A DNA stretch of 64,000 nt from Porphyrobacter sp. (GTDB lineage Bacteria > Pseudomonadota > Alphaproteobacteria > Sphingomonadales > Sphingomonadaceae): NCBI GenBank assembly GCA_016125555.1, contig WGLN01000008.1, forward strand, positions 1-64,000, given 5' to 3'. How positions within the stretch are numbered: position 1 is the first letter of the stretch; the number at the start of each line of letters is the position of its first letter. The translations under genes and the position numbers were made by a program. The notes beneath the pieces were generated by a model. That model had not been told where the DNA came from, made no database searches, and saw only the letters and a list, made by a program, of their open reading frames with translations. Of this stretch, positions 55,130 to 64,000 are shown one piece after another.

Positions 55130-55909
55130 ATGGCGGGAAGGGTCGCGGGCAAGGTCGCGCTCGTCACGGGCGGGGCGATGGGGCTGGGCAAGGCCGATTG
55201 CGAGGCGCTGGCGCGCGAGGGCGCCACGGTGATCGTCACCGACCGCGAGGTCGAACTGGCGCACAAGGTCGCGGAGGACATCGGGGGCGACGCCCTGGCG
55301 CTCGACGTCACCCGCGAGGACCAGTGGATCGAGGTGATGCGCGCGGTGAGGGAGCGCCACGGCGGGCTCGACATCCTCGTCAACAATGCCGGCAACGTGA
55401 TCTTCGAGAGCATCGAGGAGTGCAGCCTCGCGCACTTCAAGCTGCATCTCGACATCCACGTGGTCGGCACCTTCCTCGGGTGCAAATACGCCGTGCCACT
55501 GATGAAGCACCGGCACGAGAAGGTGGGCGGGGGCGGCTCGTCGATCGTCAACATGGCCTCGACCGCAGCCTTCCTCGGCTATGGCAACATCCCCGCCTAT
55601 GCCGCGTGCAAGGCGGGGATCGCGGGGATGACCCGCAGCCTCGCGATGGATTTCCAGGACAAGGGCTACGGCATCCGCGTCAATGCGCTCGCGCCGGGCG
55701 GGATAGAGACCCCGATGGTGATGGGCGTCTCGGGCCGGGCGGGGCAGGCGCCGATGGCGATCCCCGAAGGCCCGCTGCCCGCCGATGCGCTCGGCGCGCC
55801 GAAGGACGTGGCCGGCTGCGTGCTGTTCCTCGCCTCGGACGAGGCGCGCTTCCTCAACGGGCTGACGATCCCGGTGGACAATGGCCTCACCGCGCGTCCC
55901 CATCATTAA
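55130..55909 (+). CDS. SDR family oxidoreductase
   Basis: MAGRVAGKVALVTGGAMGLGKADCEALAREGATVIVTDREVELAHKVAEDIGGDALALDVTRE...YAACKAGIAGMTRSLAMDFQDKGYGIRVNALAPGG. Confidence 0.93.
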   Translation: MAGRVAGKVALVTGGAMGLGKADCEALAREGATVIVTDREVELAHKVAEDIGGDALALDVTREDQWIEVMRAVRERHGGLDILVNNAGNVIFESIEECSLAHFKLHLDIHVVGTFLGCKYAVPLMKHRHEKVGGGGSSIVNMASTAAFLGYGNIPAYAACKAGIAGMTRSLAMDFQDKGYGIRVNALAPGGIETPMVMGVSGRAGQAPMAIPEGPLPADALGAPKDVAGCVLFLASDEARFLNGLTIPVDNGLTARPHH

Positions 55910-57206
55910 GGGGCGCCCCACCGAGCCCGGGGCCGAGGCGCCGGGGGCCTACCGATGGTACGTCCTCGCGCTGCTGACGCTGACCAGTGCCTTCAGCGTC
56001 GCCGACCGGCTGGTGTTCGGCATCCTCGTCGAGGACATCAAGGCCGAGTTCGCGCTCAGCGATCTCCAGCTCGGGCTCCTCGGCGGGCTGGCCTTCAGCC
56101 TCGTCTACGTGCTCGCCGGCTTTCCCGCCGCGCGCCTTGCCGACCGCTCGGTGCGCAAGAACATCGTCGCCGCGGCGATCACCTTCTGGAGCGTGATGAC
56201 CGCGGCCTGCGGGCTTGCCGCCGGGTTCTGGACGCTCTTCGCCGCGCGCACCGGCGTCGGGGTGGGGGAGGGCTGCTCGGGCCCTTCCTCGCAGAGCCTC
56301 GTCGCCGATTTCTTCGCCCGCGGCGAGCTCGCCAAGGCGATGGGCTTCCTTACCATCGGGGCGAGCATGGGGACAGCCGGCGGCCTGCTGATCGGCGGGC
56401 AGCTGGCCGAGATCTTCAACTGGCGCTGGGCCTTCGCGCTGATGGGCGTGCCGGGCCTGCTGCTGGGCGGCCTCATCTATTTCACCGCGCGCGAGCCGCT
56501 GCGCGGGCGCTTTGCCCCGGCGGGGACCGACATGGCGCAGCGCCCGCTGGGAGAGACGATCCGGAGCCTCACGGGGAACCGCGTGTTCATGGGGCTGGCG
56601 CTGGGCTGGGCGGTGCAGATCATGATCGGCTATGCGCTGGCCTTCTGGATGGCGGCGGTGATGCTGCGCCAGTTCGCGGTCTCGACCGGCGAGGTCGGCA
56701 TCTGGCTGGGCCTGACCTTCTTCCTCGGCGGCATCCCGGGGCCGATCCTCGGCGGCTACGTCACGCAGTGGCTGTGCAAGCGCGACGAGCGCTGGCGGGC
56801 GTGGCTGCCCGGCGCGGTCAGCCTTGGCTGCGTTGTGCCGCTGGCGCTGAGCCTGTCCTCCAGCGATTTCGGGGTGTTCCTGGGCTGGTTCGGGGTGGCC
56901 TACGCGATCTACGTCGCCAGCCAGGCGGGGATCCTGTCGGGGATACAGGCCGCGGTCGAACCGGCGAGCCGCGGCTTCGCGGTCGCCATCGCGCTGTTCT
57001 TCAACAACCTTGTCGGGCAGGCGCTGGGCCTTGCGGTGATTGGCGCGGTCAGCGACGCGCTGGCGCCCAGCCGCGGCGAAAGCGCACTGGCGCTGGCGGT
57101 GTTCGGCGTGTGCCTTGCCTCGGGCCTGCTGGCGATGGCGGTGTTCGCCTGGACCGCCGCGCAGATGGGGCCGAGCGGCTATCTGGCGAAGATGCAGGGC
57201 GATTAG
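55881..57206 (+). CDS. MFS transporter (Spinster-like)
   Basis: YRWYVLALLTLTSAFSVADRLVFGILVEDIKAEFALSDLQLGLLGGLAFSLVYVLAGFPAARLADR...; about 12 hydrophobic segments. Start uncertain because it overlaps the SDR by 29 bp. Confidence 0.9.
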   Translation: MASPRVPIIKGRPTEPGAEAPGAYRWYVLALLTLTSAFSVADRLVFGILVEDIKAEFALSDLQLGLLGGLAFSLVYVLAGFPAARLADRSVRKNIVAAAITFWSVMTAACGLAAGFWTLFAARTGVGVGEGCSGPSSQSLVADFFARGELAKAMGFLTIGASMGTAGGLLIGGQLAEIFNWRWAFALMGVPGLLLGGLIYFTAREPLRGRFAPAGTDMAQRPLGETIRSLTGNRVFMGLALGWAVQIMIGYALAFWMAAVMLRQFAVSTGEVGIWLGLTFFLGGIPGPILGGYVTQWLCKRDERWRAWLPGAVSLGCVVPLALSLSSSDFGVFLGWFGVAYAIYVASQAGILSGIQAAVEPASRGFAVAIALFFNNLVGQALGLAVIGAVSDALAPSRGESALALAVFGVCLASGLLAMAVFAWTAAQMGPSGYLAKMQGD

Positions 57207-57215
57207 AAGCGCCGT

Positions 57216-57995
57216 CTAGAAGCCGGGATGGATCGATAGCGCCGCGCCGTCGACCAGCATCTCGGCCCCGGTCATGAAGGGGCATTCGTCGCTGGCGAGG
57301 AAGGCGATCGCAGCGGCGGTCTCCGCCGGATCGGCGAGGCGATTGAGGGGCGAGGTCGCGGCCACCGCCGCCATCAGCCCCGGCATGTCCTGCTCCGCCG
57401 CGTCGAGAATGCCGGTATGGGTCGCGCCGGGGATCACCGTGTTGCAGCGGATCGCGAGCCCCTGCTTGGCGCACCATGTCGCGACCGATTTCGACAGCAT
57501 TCTGACCGCGGCCTTGCTCGCCGAATAGCCGACATCGGTCGGCAGCGGAGCGATCGCGGTGGTCGAGGCGATGTTGACGATCGCGCCTTTCGCGCCGCCG
57601 GGGTTCTCCCGCATCGCCGCAATCGCCGCGCGGCAACCCGCCATGGTGCCGGTGAGGTTGACCGCCAGCACCCGGTCCCACGCGGCGAACATCGCCTCGT
57701 CCTCGAGGTCGCCGATCCCCGCGCCCGAGACCATCCCGGCATTGTTGACGAGGATGTCGAGCCGCCCGAAGCACTCCACGGCCTCGCCCACGATCTGCGG
57801 CCACAAGGCGCGGTCGGAGACGTCCTGCACGGCGAAGCGCGCGCCGACCTCCTCGCACAGCGCCCGGCCTGCCGCCGCGTTCACGTCGGTGCCGAACACC
57901 CGCGCCCCGTCCGCGACGAAGCGCCGCAGGGTCGCCGCGCCGATCCCGCTCGCGCAGCCGGTGACGATCGCGACCTTCCCGGAAAGGTCGGGCAT
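57216..57995 (-). CDS. SDR family oxidoreductase
   Basis: MPDLSGKVAIVTGCASGIGAATLRRFVADGARVFGTDVNAAAGRALCEEVG...YSASKAAVRMLSKSVATWCAKQGLAIRCNTVIPGATHTG. Confidence 0.93.
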   Translation of the reverse strand: MPDLSGKVAIVTGCASGIGAATLRRFVADGARVFGTDVNAAAGRALCEEVGARFAVQDVSDRALWPQIVGEAVECFGRLDILVNNAGMVSGAGIGDLEDEAMFAAWDRVLAVNLTGTMAGCRAAIAAMRENPGGAKGAIVNIASTTAIAPLPTDVGYSASKAAVRMLSKSVATWCAKQGLAIRCNTVIPGATHTGILDAAEQDMPGLMAAVAATSPLNRLADPAETAAAIAFLASDECPFMTGAEMLVDGAALSIHPGF

Positions 57996-57996
57996 C

Positions 57997-58644
57997 CTAT
58001 TCGGCCTCTTTCCAGATTGCGGCGCAGGCGCGCTGGTTGTGGGTGTCGACGAAGCGCGCAAGGTTGTCGGTGCCCTCGGGCAGCTTCCAGCCCACGGTGA
58101 AGCCGAAATTCGCAAAGGCGAAGATCATCAGATCGGCAAAGGTGAAGCGCCCCAGCGCGATGTGGTTGCTGCCGCCCAGAAACGCGTCGAACATCCGCCA
58201 CTTCTCGTCCGCCATGGCCGAGAGTTCCGCCCCCGCCTCGGGCGAGACCACCGCCATGCGCGGCTCGAACATCGGGCGGCCCGCGCCGGCGCGGAAGCCC
58301 ATCGTCATCGGCACCACCACTTCCTGATCGAACAGCCGCGCCCACTTGCGCACCGTCGCGCGCTCCACCGGGGTCTCGCCGAACAGGTTGGGCTCGGGAT
58401 GCATCTCCTCGATATATTCGCAGATCGGCCAGCTTTCGGTCAGGCAAGTGCCGTCGTCGAGTTCGAGCGTCGGGGTGGTCCCCATCGGGTTCTTCGCGAC
58501 GTAGGCGGCGTCCTGGCGGTTCTCGCCGGTGATGATGTCGTAGTGCACCCGCTCGAAATCCCGGCCTTCCTCGAGGTCCTTTTCGACCATGAACATGCGC
58601 ACCAGGCGCGGGTTGGGGCCGAGGCTGGAATGGAGCTTGGTCAT
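57997..58644 (-). CDS. glutathione S-transferase family protein
   Basis: NPRLVRMFMVEKDLEEGRDFERVHYDIITGENRQDAAYVAKNPMGTTPTLELDDGTCLTESWPICEYIEEMHPEPNLFG. Confidence 0.92.
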   Translation of the reverse strand: MTKLHSSLGPNPRLVRMFMVEKDLEEGRDFERVHYDIITGENRQDAAYVAKNPMGTTPTLELDDGTCLTESWPICEYIEEMHPEPNLFGETPVERATVRKWARLFDQEVVVPMTMGFRAGAGRPMFEPRMAVVSPEAGAELSAMADEKWRMFDAFLGGSNHIALGRFTFADLMIFAFANFGFTVGWKLPEGTDNLARFVDTHNQRACAAIWKEAE

Positions 58645-58758
58645 GCGTCTCTCCCGGATGTGATTTTCGCGCGAAACTCTATGCGGCAGGGGGCTTGCGC
58701 GCCAGCCTCACAAATGCGCTAGGGGACGGCAAAGCCACGACAGGGGATGGAGCCGGCC

Positions 58759-59928
58759 ATGAACTTCCAGCTGACCGACGAGCAGCGCGAGCTGCAGGAA
58801 ACCGCGCGCAAGTTCGCGCAGAAAGAGCTGCCCGCGCTGGCGCGCGACATGGAGGAAAAGGACTACCCCGTCCCGCACGACATGCTGCGCACCTATGGCG
58901 ATATGGGCTTCCTGGGCGTCAACCTGCCGGCCGAATATGGCGGCCTCGGCCTCGGCCATCTCGAGGCGCTGCTGGTGCTCGAGGAATTCGCGAAGATCTC
59001 CAACGCGGTCGCCTTTCCGGTGTTCGAAGCCCTCGTGGGCCCGGTGCGCACCATCGACAAGTTCGGCTCGGCCGAAATGAAGGCCAAGGTGCTTCCCGAA
59101 GTGATCCGCGGCGAGAAGGTGGTCGCGGTCTCGATGTCCGAACCCGACGCGGGGACGGCGCTCACCGATCTGAAAACCCGCGCGGTGCTCGACGGCAACC
59201 ACTATGTCGTCAACGGCTACAAGCGCTGGACCTCCGGGGGCGGGCATTCGGACTACTACGTCACCTATTGCCGCTTCACCGACGAGCCCGGCGCCAAGGG
59301 CATCGGCGCGATCCTGCTCGAGAAGGACCTGCCCGGTATGCAGTTCGGCAAGCGCGAGGAGCTGATGGGCTTCCGCGGCATCGCCACCGCCGACTACGCG
59401 ATCGAGGATGTGCGGGTGCCCGCGGAGAACGTCATCATCGGCGCGGGCGGCTTTGCCAAGCTGATGAGCGCCTTCGGATTGGAGCGCTGCGGCAATGCCA
59501 CCCAGTCCTTGGGCGTGGCGGCCGCAGCGCTGGAGGCCGCGACCCAGTATGTCCAGGAGCGCGAGGCCTTCGGCAAGCCGATCGTCGAGTTCCAGGCGGT
59601 GCAATTGAAGATCGCCGAGATGGCGATGAAGGTCGAGGCCGCGCGGCTGCTGATCCACCGCGCCGCCGCCAATGCCGCCCACCAGCCCGACGGGCTGCCG
59701 ACCGTCTACGAAAGCTCGGTCGCGAAATGCTACGCCAACGAGATCGTGCGCGAGGTGGCGGCGATGGGCATGCAGGTGATGGGCGGCTACGGCTATCACA
59801 AGGACTACGGCATGGAGCAGCGGCTGCGCGATGCCTATGCCTGGGGCATCGCCGGCGGCTCCATCGACGTGCAGAAGACCAACATCGCCGCATCGCTGGT
59901 GGGCCGCCGCTTCGACCAGCGCCGCTGA
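58759..59928 (+). CDS. acyl-CoA dehydrogenase
   Basis: MNFQLTDEQRELQETARKFAQKELPALARDMEEKDYPVPHDMLRTYGDMGFLGVNLPAEYGGLGLGH...MGMQVMGGYGYHKDYGMEQRLRDAYAWGIAGGS. Alternative ATG at 58747. Confidence 0.94.
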   Translation: MNFQLTDEQRELQETARKFAQKELPALARDMEEKDYPVPHDMLRTYGDMGFLGVNLPAEYGGLGLGHLEALLVLEEFAKISNAVAFPVFEALVGPVRTIDKFGSAEMKAKVLPEVIRGEKVVAVSMSEPDAGTALTDLKTRAVLDGNHYVVNGYKRWTSGGGHSDYYVTYCRFTDEPGAKGIGAILLEKDLPGMQFGKREELMGFRGIATADYAIEDVRVPAENVIIGAGGFAKLMSAFGLERCGNATQSLGVAAAALEAATQYVQEREAFGKPIVEFQAVQLKIAEMAMKVEAARLLIHRAAANAAHQPDGLPTVYESSVAKCYANEIVREVAAMGMQVMGGYGYHKDYGMEQRLRDAYAWGIAGGSIDVQKTNIAASLVGRRFDQRR

Positions 59929-59985
59929 GCCGCGCCCCGGCGAAAAGTCTTGCGCGAGGGCAGTGTGTTGCGCCACTAAGGCACC

Positions 59986-60504
59986 ATGGACCAGACCCTT
60001 GCGCCCAGCCCTGCCGCCCCGCCGCTCGCCGAGGAGGGCGAGCTCACGCGGCTGCATCCCAACTACACCCACGCAGTGCGGCTGCGCACCACGCTGGCGG
60101 CGATCCCCTTCCTGCTCGCCGCGCTGGTGGCCGAGGCGATCAGCGGCGATGCCGGGCTGCTGCCGCCGGGCGTGATCGGCGGGCCGGTGCTGCTGGTCGC
60201 GCTGGCGCTCATCATCCGCGTGCCGATGCGCCGCTACAGCGCGCGCGGCTACCAGATGAGCGCCGACCGGCTGCGGGTGGTCAAGGGCCTACTGTGGCGC
60301 TCGGACACCGTGGTGCCCTTCGGCCGGGTGCAGCACATCGACGTGAACCAGGGCCCGCTCGAGCGCTTCTTCGGCATCGCCACCATGACGCTCCACACCG
60401 CGGGCAACCATAATGCCAGCGTCAAGCTGCCGGGCCTCGGCGAGGAGCTCGCGCGCGAGATGCGCGAGGATATCCGCGCGCATATCCGCCGGGAAAGCAT
60501 GTGA
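59986..60504 (+). CDS. bacterial PH-domain membrane protein (YdbS-like)
   Basis: Two hydrophobic segments then YSARGYQMSADRLRVVKGLLWRSDTVVPFGRVQHIDVNQGPLERFFGIATMTLHTAGN. Confidence 0.85.
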   Translation: MDQTLAPSPAAPPLAEEGELTRLHPNYTHAVRLRTTLAAIPFLLAALVAEAISGDAGLLPPGVIGGPVLLVALALIIRVPMRRYSARGYQMSADRLRVVKGLLWRSDTVVPFGRVQHIDVNQGPLERFFGIATMTLHTAGNHNASVKLPGLGEELAREMREDIRAHIRRESM

Positions 60505-62072
60505 GCGAGCCTCGCCACACTGCCCCGCTGAGCGTCCTCGTCGGTGCGCTGAACGCGATACGCAGCGCCATCGTGCCGGCCATCGCGGTCGCCTTCTCGG
60601 GGATCGGCGGCTCGGGACGAATCCTTGTCGCCCTCGGAGTGGGTGTGGCGGCGATCGTCATCGGCTCGGCGATCAGCTATGTCGGCTGGCGGCGGCTGAC
60701 CTACACCGTCGGCGCGGCCGACATCCGGGTCGAGAGCGGCATCCTCGGCCGCGCGGCGCGTTCGGTGCCCTACGAGCGGATCCAGGACGTCAGCCTCGAG
60801 GCGAAGCTGCTGCCGCGCCTGTTGGGGCTGGTCGCGGTCAAGTTCGAGACCGGGGCGGGCGCGGGCGAGGATATCAGCCTTCAATACCTCACCGCCGCCG
60901 AGGGCGAGCGCCTGCGCCGCCTGGTGCGCGAGCGACGCGACGAGGAGCAGGCGGCGGCGGCGCCGACCGATTGCGAGGCCGCGTCTCCCACTGCGGAAGA
61001 GGACGAGGGCGAGGTGCTGTTCACCCTCCCGCCGCGGCGTCTCCTGACCTTCGGCCTGTTCGAGTTCTCGCTCGCGGTCTTCGCGGTGCTCGGCGGCGCG
61101 CTGCAATATGTCGACAACTTCACCGGCATCAACATCTGGAATGTCGCGCTGTGGCGCGATTTTCTCGAAGAGCGCGGGGTCGACTGGATGACGCTCGACG
61201 CGCGGCTGCAGGCGCTCGGGGCGCTGACCGGGCTGCTCGGCCTCGTCATCATCGGCTTTGCCACCGGGATCGCGCGCACCGTCACGCGTGAATGGGACTT
61301 CGTGCTCACCCGCTCCGCGCGGGGCTTCCGGCGGCGGCGCGGGCTGTTCACCCGCACCGACGTGGTGATGCCCGTCCACCGGGTGCAGGCGTTAGAAATC
61401 GGCACCGGCCTGCTGCGTTACCGCTTCGGCTGGCACGGTCTCAGCTTCGTCAGCCTTGCGCAGGACGCGGGCGATGCGAGCCACGTGGTCGCGCCCTTCG
61501 CTAGGATGGAGGAGATCGCCCCGATCGTCGCCGCGGCGGGGTTCCGCCTGCCGGATGCGGCGACGCATTGGCACCGGGCGAGCCGGAATTACCTCGTCGA
61601 CCGCATAGTCATCGAAACCGCCATTCCGCTGCTCGCGACCATCCCCGCGGCGATCCTCGCCCCCTTCGGGGTGGCGCTGATCCCGCTCGGGCTGGCGGTG
61701 CTGCTCGCCGGGGCGAACCTCTATGCCTGGGAGTTCCGCCGCCACGCCATCGACGAGACCCAGGTCTACACCAGCCACGGCTTCCTCTCGCCGCAGCAGC
61801 AGGTCGCGACGCGGCTGAAGCTCCATTCGGTCGAGATCGCGCAGGGTCCGATCGCACGCTGGCGCGGCTATGCGACAATCCATCTGGGGCTTGCGGGCGG
61901 GACTTTCGCGATGCACGGCGTCCCGATCGAGGAGGCGCGCGCGGTTCGGCGCGCGGTGCTCGCCACCATCGCCGCGACCGATTTCTCGCGGCTCGACACG
62001 CCGCCCGCGGCCGAGGTTCAGGCCCTGAGTTCGGCCCAGTCGGGGTTCTCCTCGAACTTCGCAGCGACATAG
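60501..62072 (+). CDS. bacterial PH-domain membrane protein (YdbT-like)
   Basis: LTYTVGAADIRVESGILGRAARSVPYERIQDVSLEAKLLPRLLGLVAVKFETG...; repeated PH-like segments; ATGA-type overlap with the upstream gene. Confidence 0.85.
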   Translation: MSEPRHTAPLSVLVGALNAIRSAIVPAIAVAFSGIGGSGRILVALGVGVAAIVIGSAISYVGWRRLTYTVGAADIRVESGILGRAARSVPYERIQDVSLEAKLLPRLLGLVAVKFETGAGAGEDISLQYLTAAEGERLRRLVRERRDEEQAAAAPTDCEAASPTAEEDEGEVLFTLPPRRLLTFGLFEFSLAVFAVLGGALQYVDNFTGINIWNVALWRDFLEERGVDWMTLDARLQALGALTGLLGLVIIGFATGIARTVTREWDFVLTRSARGFRRRRGLFTRTDVVMPVHRVQALEIGTGLLRYRFGWHGLSFVSLAQDAGDASHVVAPFARMEEIAPIVAAAGFRLPDAATHWHRASRNYLVDRIVIETAIPLLATIPAAILAPFGVALIPLGLAVLLAGANLYAWEFRRHAIDETQVYTSHGFLSPQQQVATRLKLHSVEIAQGPIARWRGYATIHLGLAGGTFAMHGVPIEEARAVRRAVLATIAATDFSRLDTPPAAEVQALSSAQSGFSSNFAAT

Positions 62073-62326
62073 GAGCAGTCGGGGCGGACCAGAAAGCCGA
62101 TCCGCCGCGCGTCTTCCACCAGCCTGTCGACCAGCTGCGCCGCGACCCCGCGCCCGCCGATCTCCTTGGGCACCACGGTATGCGCGGCGATGCGCACTTC
62201 CTTGGCGCCCTTGCTGCCGCCCGGCTCCCACTTTAGGTAGCCTTCCTGCGGCGCGCCCGCGACCGTCGCGACATAGCTGCCGCCCTGTCCCTGGACGTGG
62301 TGGGTGATGCTGATCGTGTCGCTCAT
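62018..62326 (-). CDS. small GNAT-like acetyltransferase (YjdJ type)
   Basis: YLKWEPGGSKGAKEVRIAAHTVVPKEIGGRGVAAQLVDRLVEDARRIGFLVRPDCSYVAAKFEENPDW. Confidence 0.85.
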   Translation of the reverse strand: MSDTISITHHVQGQGGSYVATVAGAPQEGYLKWEPGGSKGAKEVRIAAHTVVPKEIGGRGVAAQLVDRLVEDARRIGFLVRPDCSYVAAKFEENPDWAELRA

Positions 62327-62378
62327 CTGTCGTGCTCCCGCTTGCAACCGCCGCGCGGCGCTCTAGAGGCGTCTTGCC

Positions 62379-63398
62379 ATGACCCTCGCCAAGCCCTTCC
62401 TGTCCGACAACGCCGCCGCCGTCCACCCCCGCCTGTGGGAGGCGATGCGCGCAGCCGATGAGCCGGACAATCCCTACGACGGGGACCGCCTCTCAGCCGA
62501 GCTCGACGCCCGCTTCACCGCACTGTTCGGTCGCGAATGCGCCGCCTTGTGGGTGGCGACGGGAACCGCGGCGAACTGCCTGGCGCTGGGCACGATGGTC
62601 CAGCCGCACGGCGGAGTCGTATGCCACCGCGAAGCCCATATCGAGGTCGACGAGGGCGGGGCACCCGGATTCTTCCTGCACGGCGCCAAGCTGATGCTGG
62701 CCGAAGGCGAGGGCGCGAAGCTGACGCCGCAGGATATCGCCGCGCTGGTCGATCCGATCCGCGACGACGTGCACCAGGTCCAGCCCCACGCCATCGCCAT
62801 CACCCAGGCAAGCGAATACGGGCGCAGCTACAGGCCCGATGAACTGGCGGCGCTGGGCGACTTCGCGAAGGCGCGCGGTCTCGGCCTCCACATGGACGGG
62901 GCGCGCTTCGCCAACGCCGCGGCCTTCCTCGGCGGCTCGGCCGAGGCGGCGGCGCGCGCGGCGAGCGGCCCGGTCGACAGCCTCGCCTTCGGCTTCATCA
63001 AGAACGGCGGGATGGGGGCGGAGGCCGTCATCCTGTTCGATGCCGAGGCGGCTGCGCAGGTGCGTTATCGCCGCAAGCGCGCGGGGCACCTGCAGTGCAA
63101 GGGCCGCTATCTCGCCGCGCAGATCCTCGCGATGCTGGACGGCGACCTGTGGCTCGCCAATGCCGCCCACGCCAATGCCGCCGCGAGAGAAGTGGCTGAG
63201 GGCTGCGGGGAGCGGCTGATGCACCCGGTCGAGGCCAACGAGTTGTTCGTGCGCCTCTCGCCAGAGGAACGCGCGGCTCTCAGGGCGCAGGATTTCGCCT
63301 TCTACGACTGCGGCGCCGATGCGGCGCGCTTCGTGACCGCGTGGAACACCAGGGCCGAGGACGCCGCCGCGCTCGGCAAGGCCATCGCCGCCCTATGA
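62379..63398 (+). CDS. low-specificity threonine aldolase / beta-eliminating lyase family PLP enzyme
   Basis: FLSDNAAAVHPRLWEAMRAADEPDNPYDGDRLSAELDARFTALFGRECAALWVATGTAANCLALGTM...GLHMDGARFANA...SLAFGFIKNGGMGAEA (PLP lysine region). Confidence 0.92.
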   Translation: MTLAKPFLSDNAAAVHPRLWEAMRAADEPDNPYDGDRLSAELDARFTALFGRECAALWVATGTAANCLALGTMVQPHGGVVCHREAHIEVDEGGAPGFFLHGAKLMLAEGEGAKLTPQDIAALVDPIRDDVHQVQPHAIAITQASEYGRSYRPDELAALGDFAKARGLGLHMDGARFANAAAFLGGSAEAAARAASGPVDSLAFGFIKNGGMGAEAVILFDAEAAAQVRYRRKRAGHLQCKGRYLAAQILAMLDGDLWLANAAHANAAAREVAEGCGERLMHPVEANELFVRLSPEERAALRAQDFAFYDCGADAARFVTAWNTRAEDAAALGKAIAAL

Positions 63399-64000
63399 GC
63401 GAGGTGTCCGCGCCGGGCATGCTCAGCCCGAAAGTGCTGATCCCGTTCCTTCTGACCGGCACGATCTGGGGTTCGACCTGGTTCGTCATCACGGGGCAGA
63501 TCGACGTCGCCCCCGCGGCATGGAGCGTGTTCTACCGCTTCCTGATCGCCTGCCCGGCGCTGTTCGGCGTCGCGGTGCTGATGGGCAGGCGGCTGCGGCT
63601 GACGGGGCGGGAGCAGTTGCTCGCGCTGGGGGTCGGGATCGCGCAGTTCTCGGGCAATTTCCTGTTCGTCTACCATGCCGAGATGTATATCACATCGGGC
63701 ATCGTTGCGGTGATGTTCGCGCTGCTGATGGTGCCCAACGCGCTGTTCGCGCGGGTGTTCATCGGCGAAAAGGTGCAGGGCGGCTTCATCGGCGGGAGCC
63801 TGGTGGCGATCGCCGGGGTGGCGCTGCTGCTGGTGCACGAATGGCGCGCCGCGCCGCTCGGCGGGAATGTCTTGCTGGGGATCGCGCTCGCGGTGTGCGG
63901 GATGCTCTCCGCCTCGATCGCCAACGTGGTGCAGGCCAATCCGACCGGGCGCGGGGTGCCGATGGTGAGCCTGCTTGCGTGGGCGATGCTCTACGGCACG
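63395..64000 (+). CDS. EamA/DMT-family transporter (runs off window edge)
   Basis: MSEVSAPGMLSPKVLIPFLLTGTIWGSTWFVITGQIDVAPAAWSVFYRFLIACPALFGVAVLMGRR.... Confidence 0.88.
   Translation, partial: MSEVSAPGMLSPKVLIPFLLTGTIWGSTWFVITGQIDVAPAAWSVFYRFLIACPALFGVAVLMGRRLRLTGREQLLALGVGIAQFSGNFLFVYHAEMYITSGIVAVMFALLMVPNALFARVFIGEKVQGGFIGGSLVAIAGVALLLVHEWRAAPLGGNVLLGIALAVCGMLSASIANVVQANPTGRGVPMVSLLAWAMLYGT

Noticed and set aside
1-64000. CRISPR arrays, transposases, integrases, rRNA genes
   Set aside because: Looked for regularly spaced repeats, DDE/tyrosine recombinase motifs and rRNA-like sequence; none recognised. The only RNA gene I can support is the tRNA-Thr.

Overview
The window is GC-rich DNA, probably from an alphaproteobacterium of the Sphingomonadales (inferred from gene content and style). 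Left edge (1-5.5 kb): housekeeping genes on the minus strand (ileS partial, ribF, folA, purK, purE, gpmA) and a tRNA-Thr(GGT). Then come a TonB-dependent receptor and a divergent Lrp-type regulator/alanine dehydrogenase pair. From about 10.1 to 59.9 kb lies a ~50 kb catabolic island. It encodes three Rieske oxygenase alpha subunits, three cytochromes P450, three acyl-CoA dehydrogenases, two acyl-CoA synthetases, a thiolase-fold protein with altered active-site motifs plus a DUF35 partner, and a KstD-like flavoprotein. It also encodes eight SDRs, three MDRs, five NTF2/SnoaL-fold proteins, two ThuA-like proteins, two VOC proteins, a TPP-dependent E1 alpha/beta pair with a solo lipoyl domain, a molybdopterin oxidoreductase with a mobA, a LuxR-type regulator, a second TonB receptor and an MFS transporter. 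No ring-cleavage dioxygenase, ferredoxin or ferredoxin reductase was seen. The set suggests degradation of a steroid/terpenoid-like polycyclic or alicyclic substrate, identity unknown. A recurrent CAAAAGTG-like motif sits near the middle of several divergent intergenic regions and may be the island's operator. The right edge returns to general genes (PH-domain pair, GNAT, threonine aldolase, EamA transporter partial). Everything comes from reading the sequence and supplied ORFs; no database search was run.
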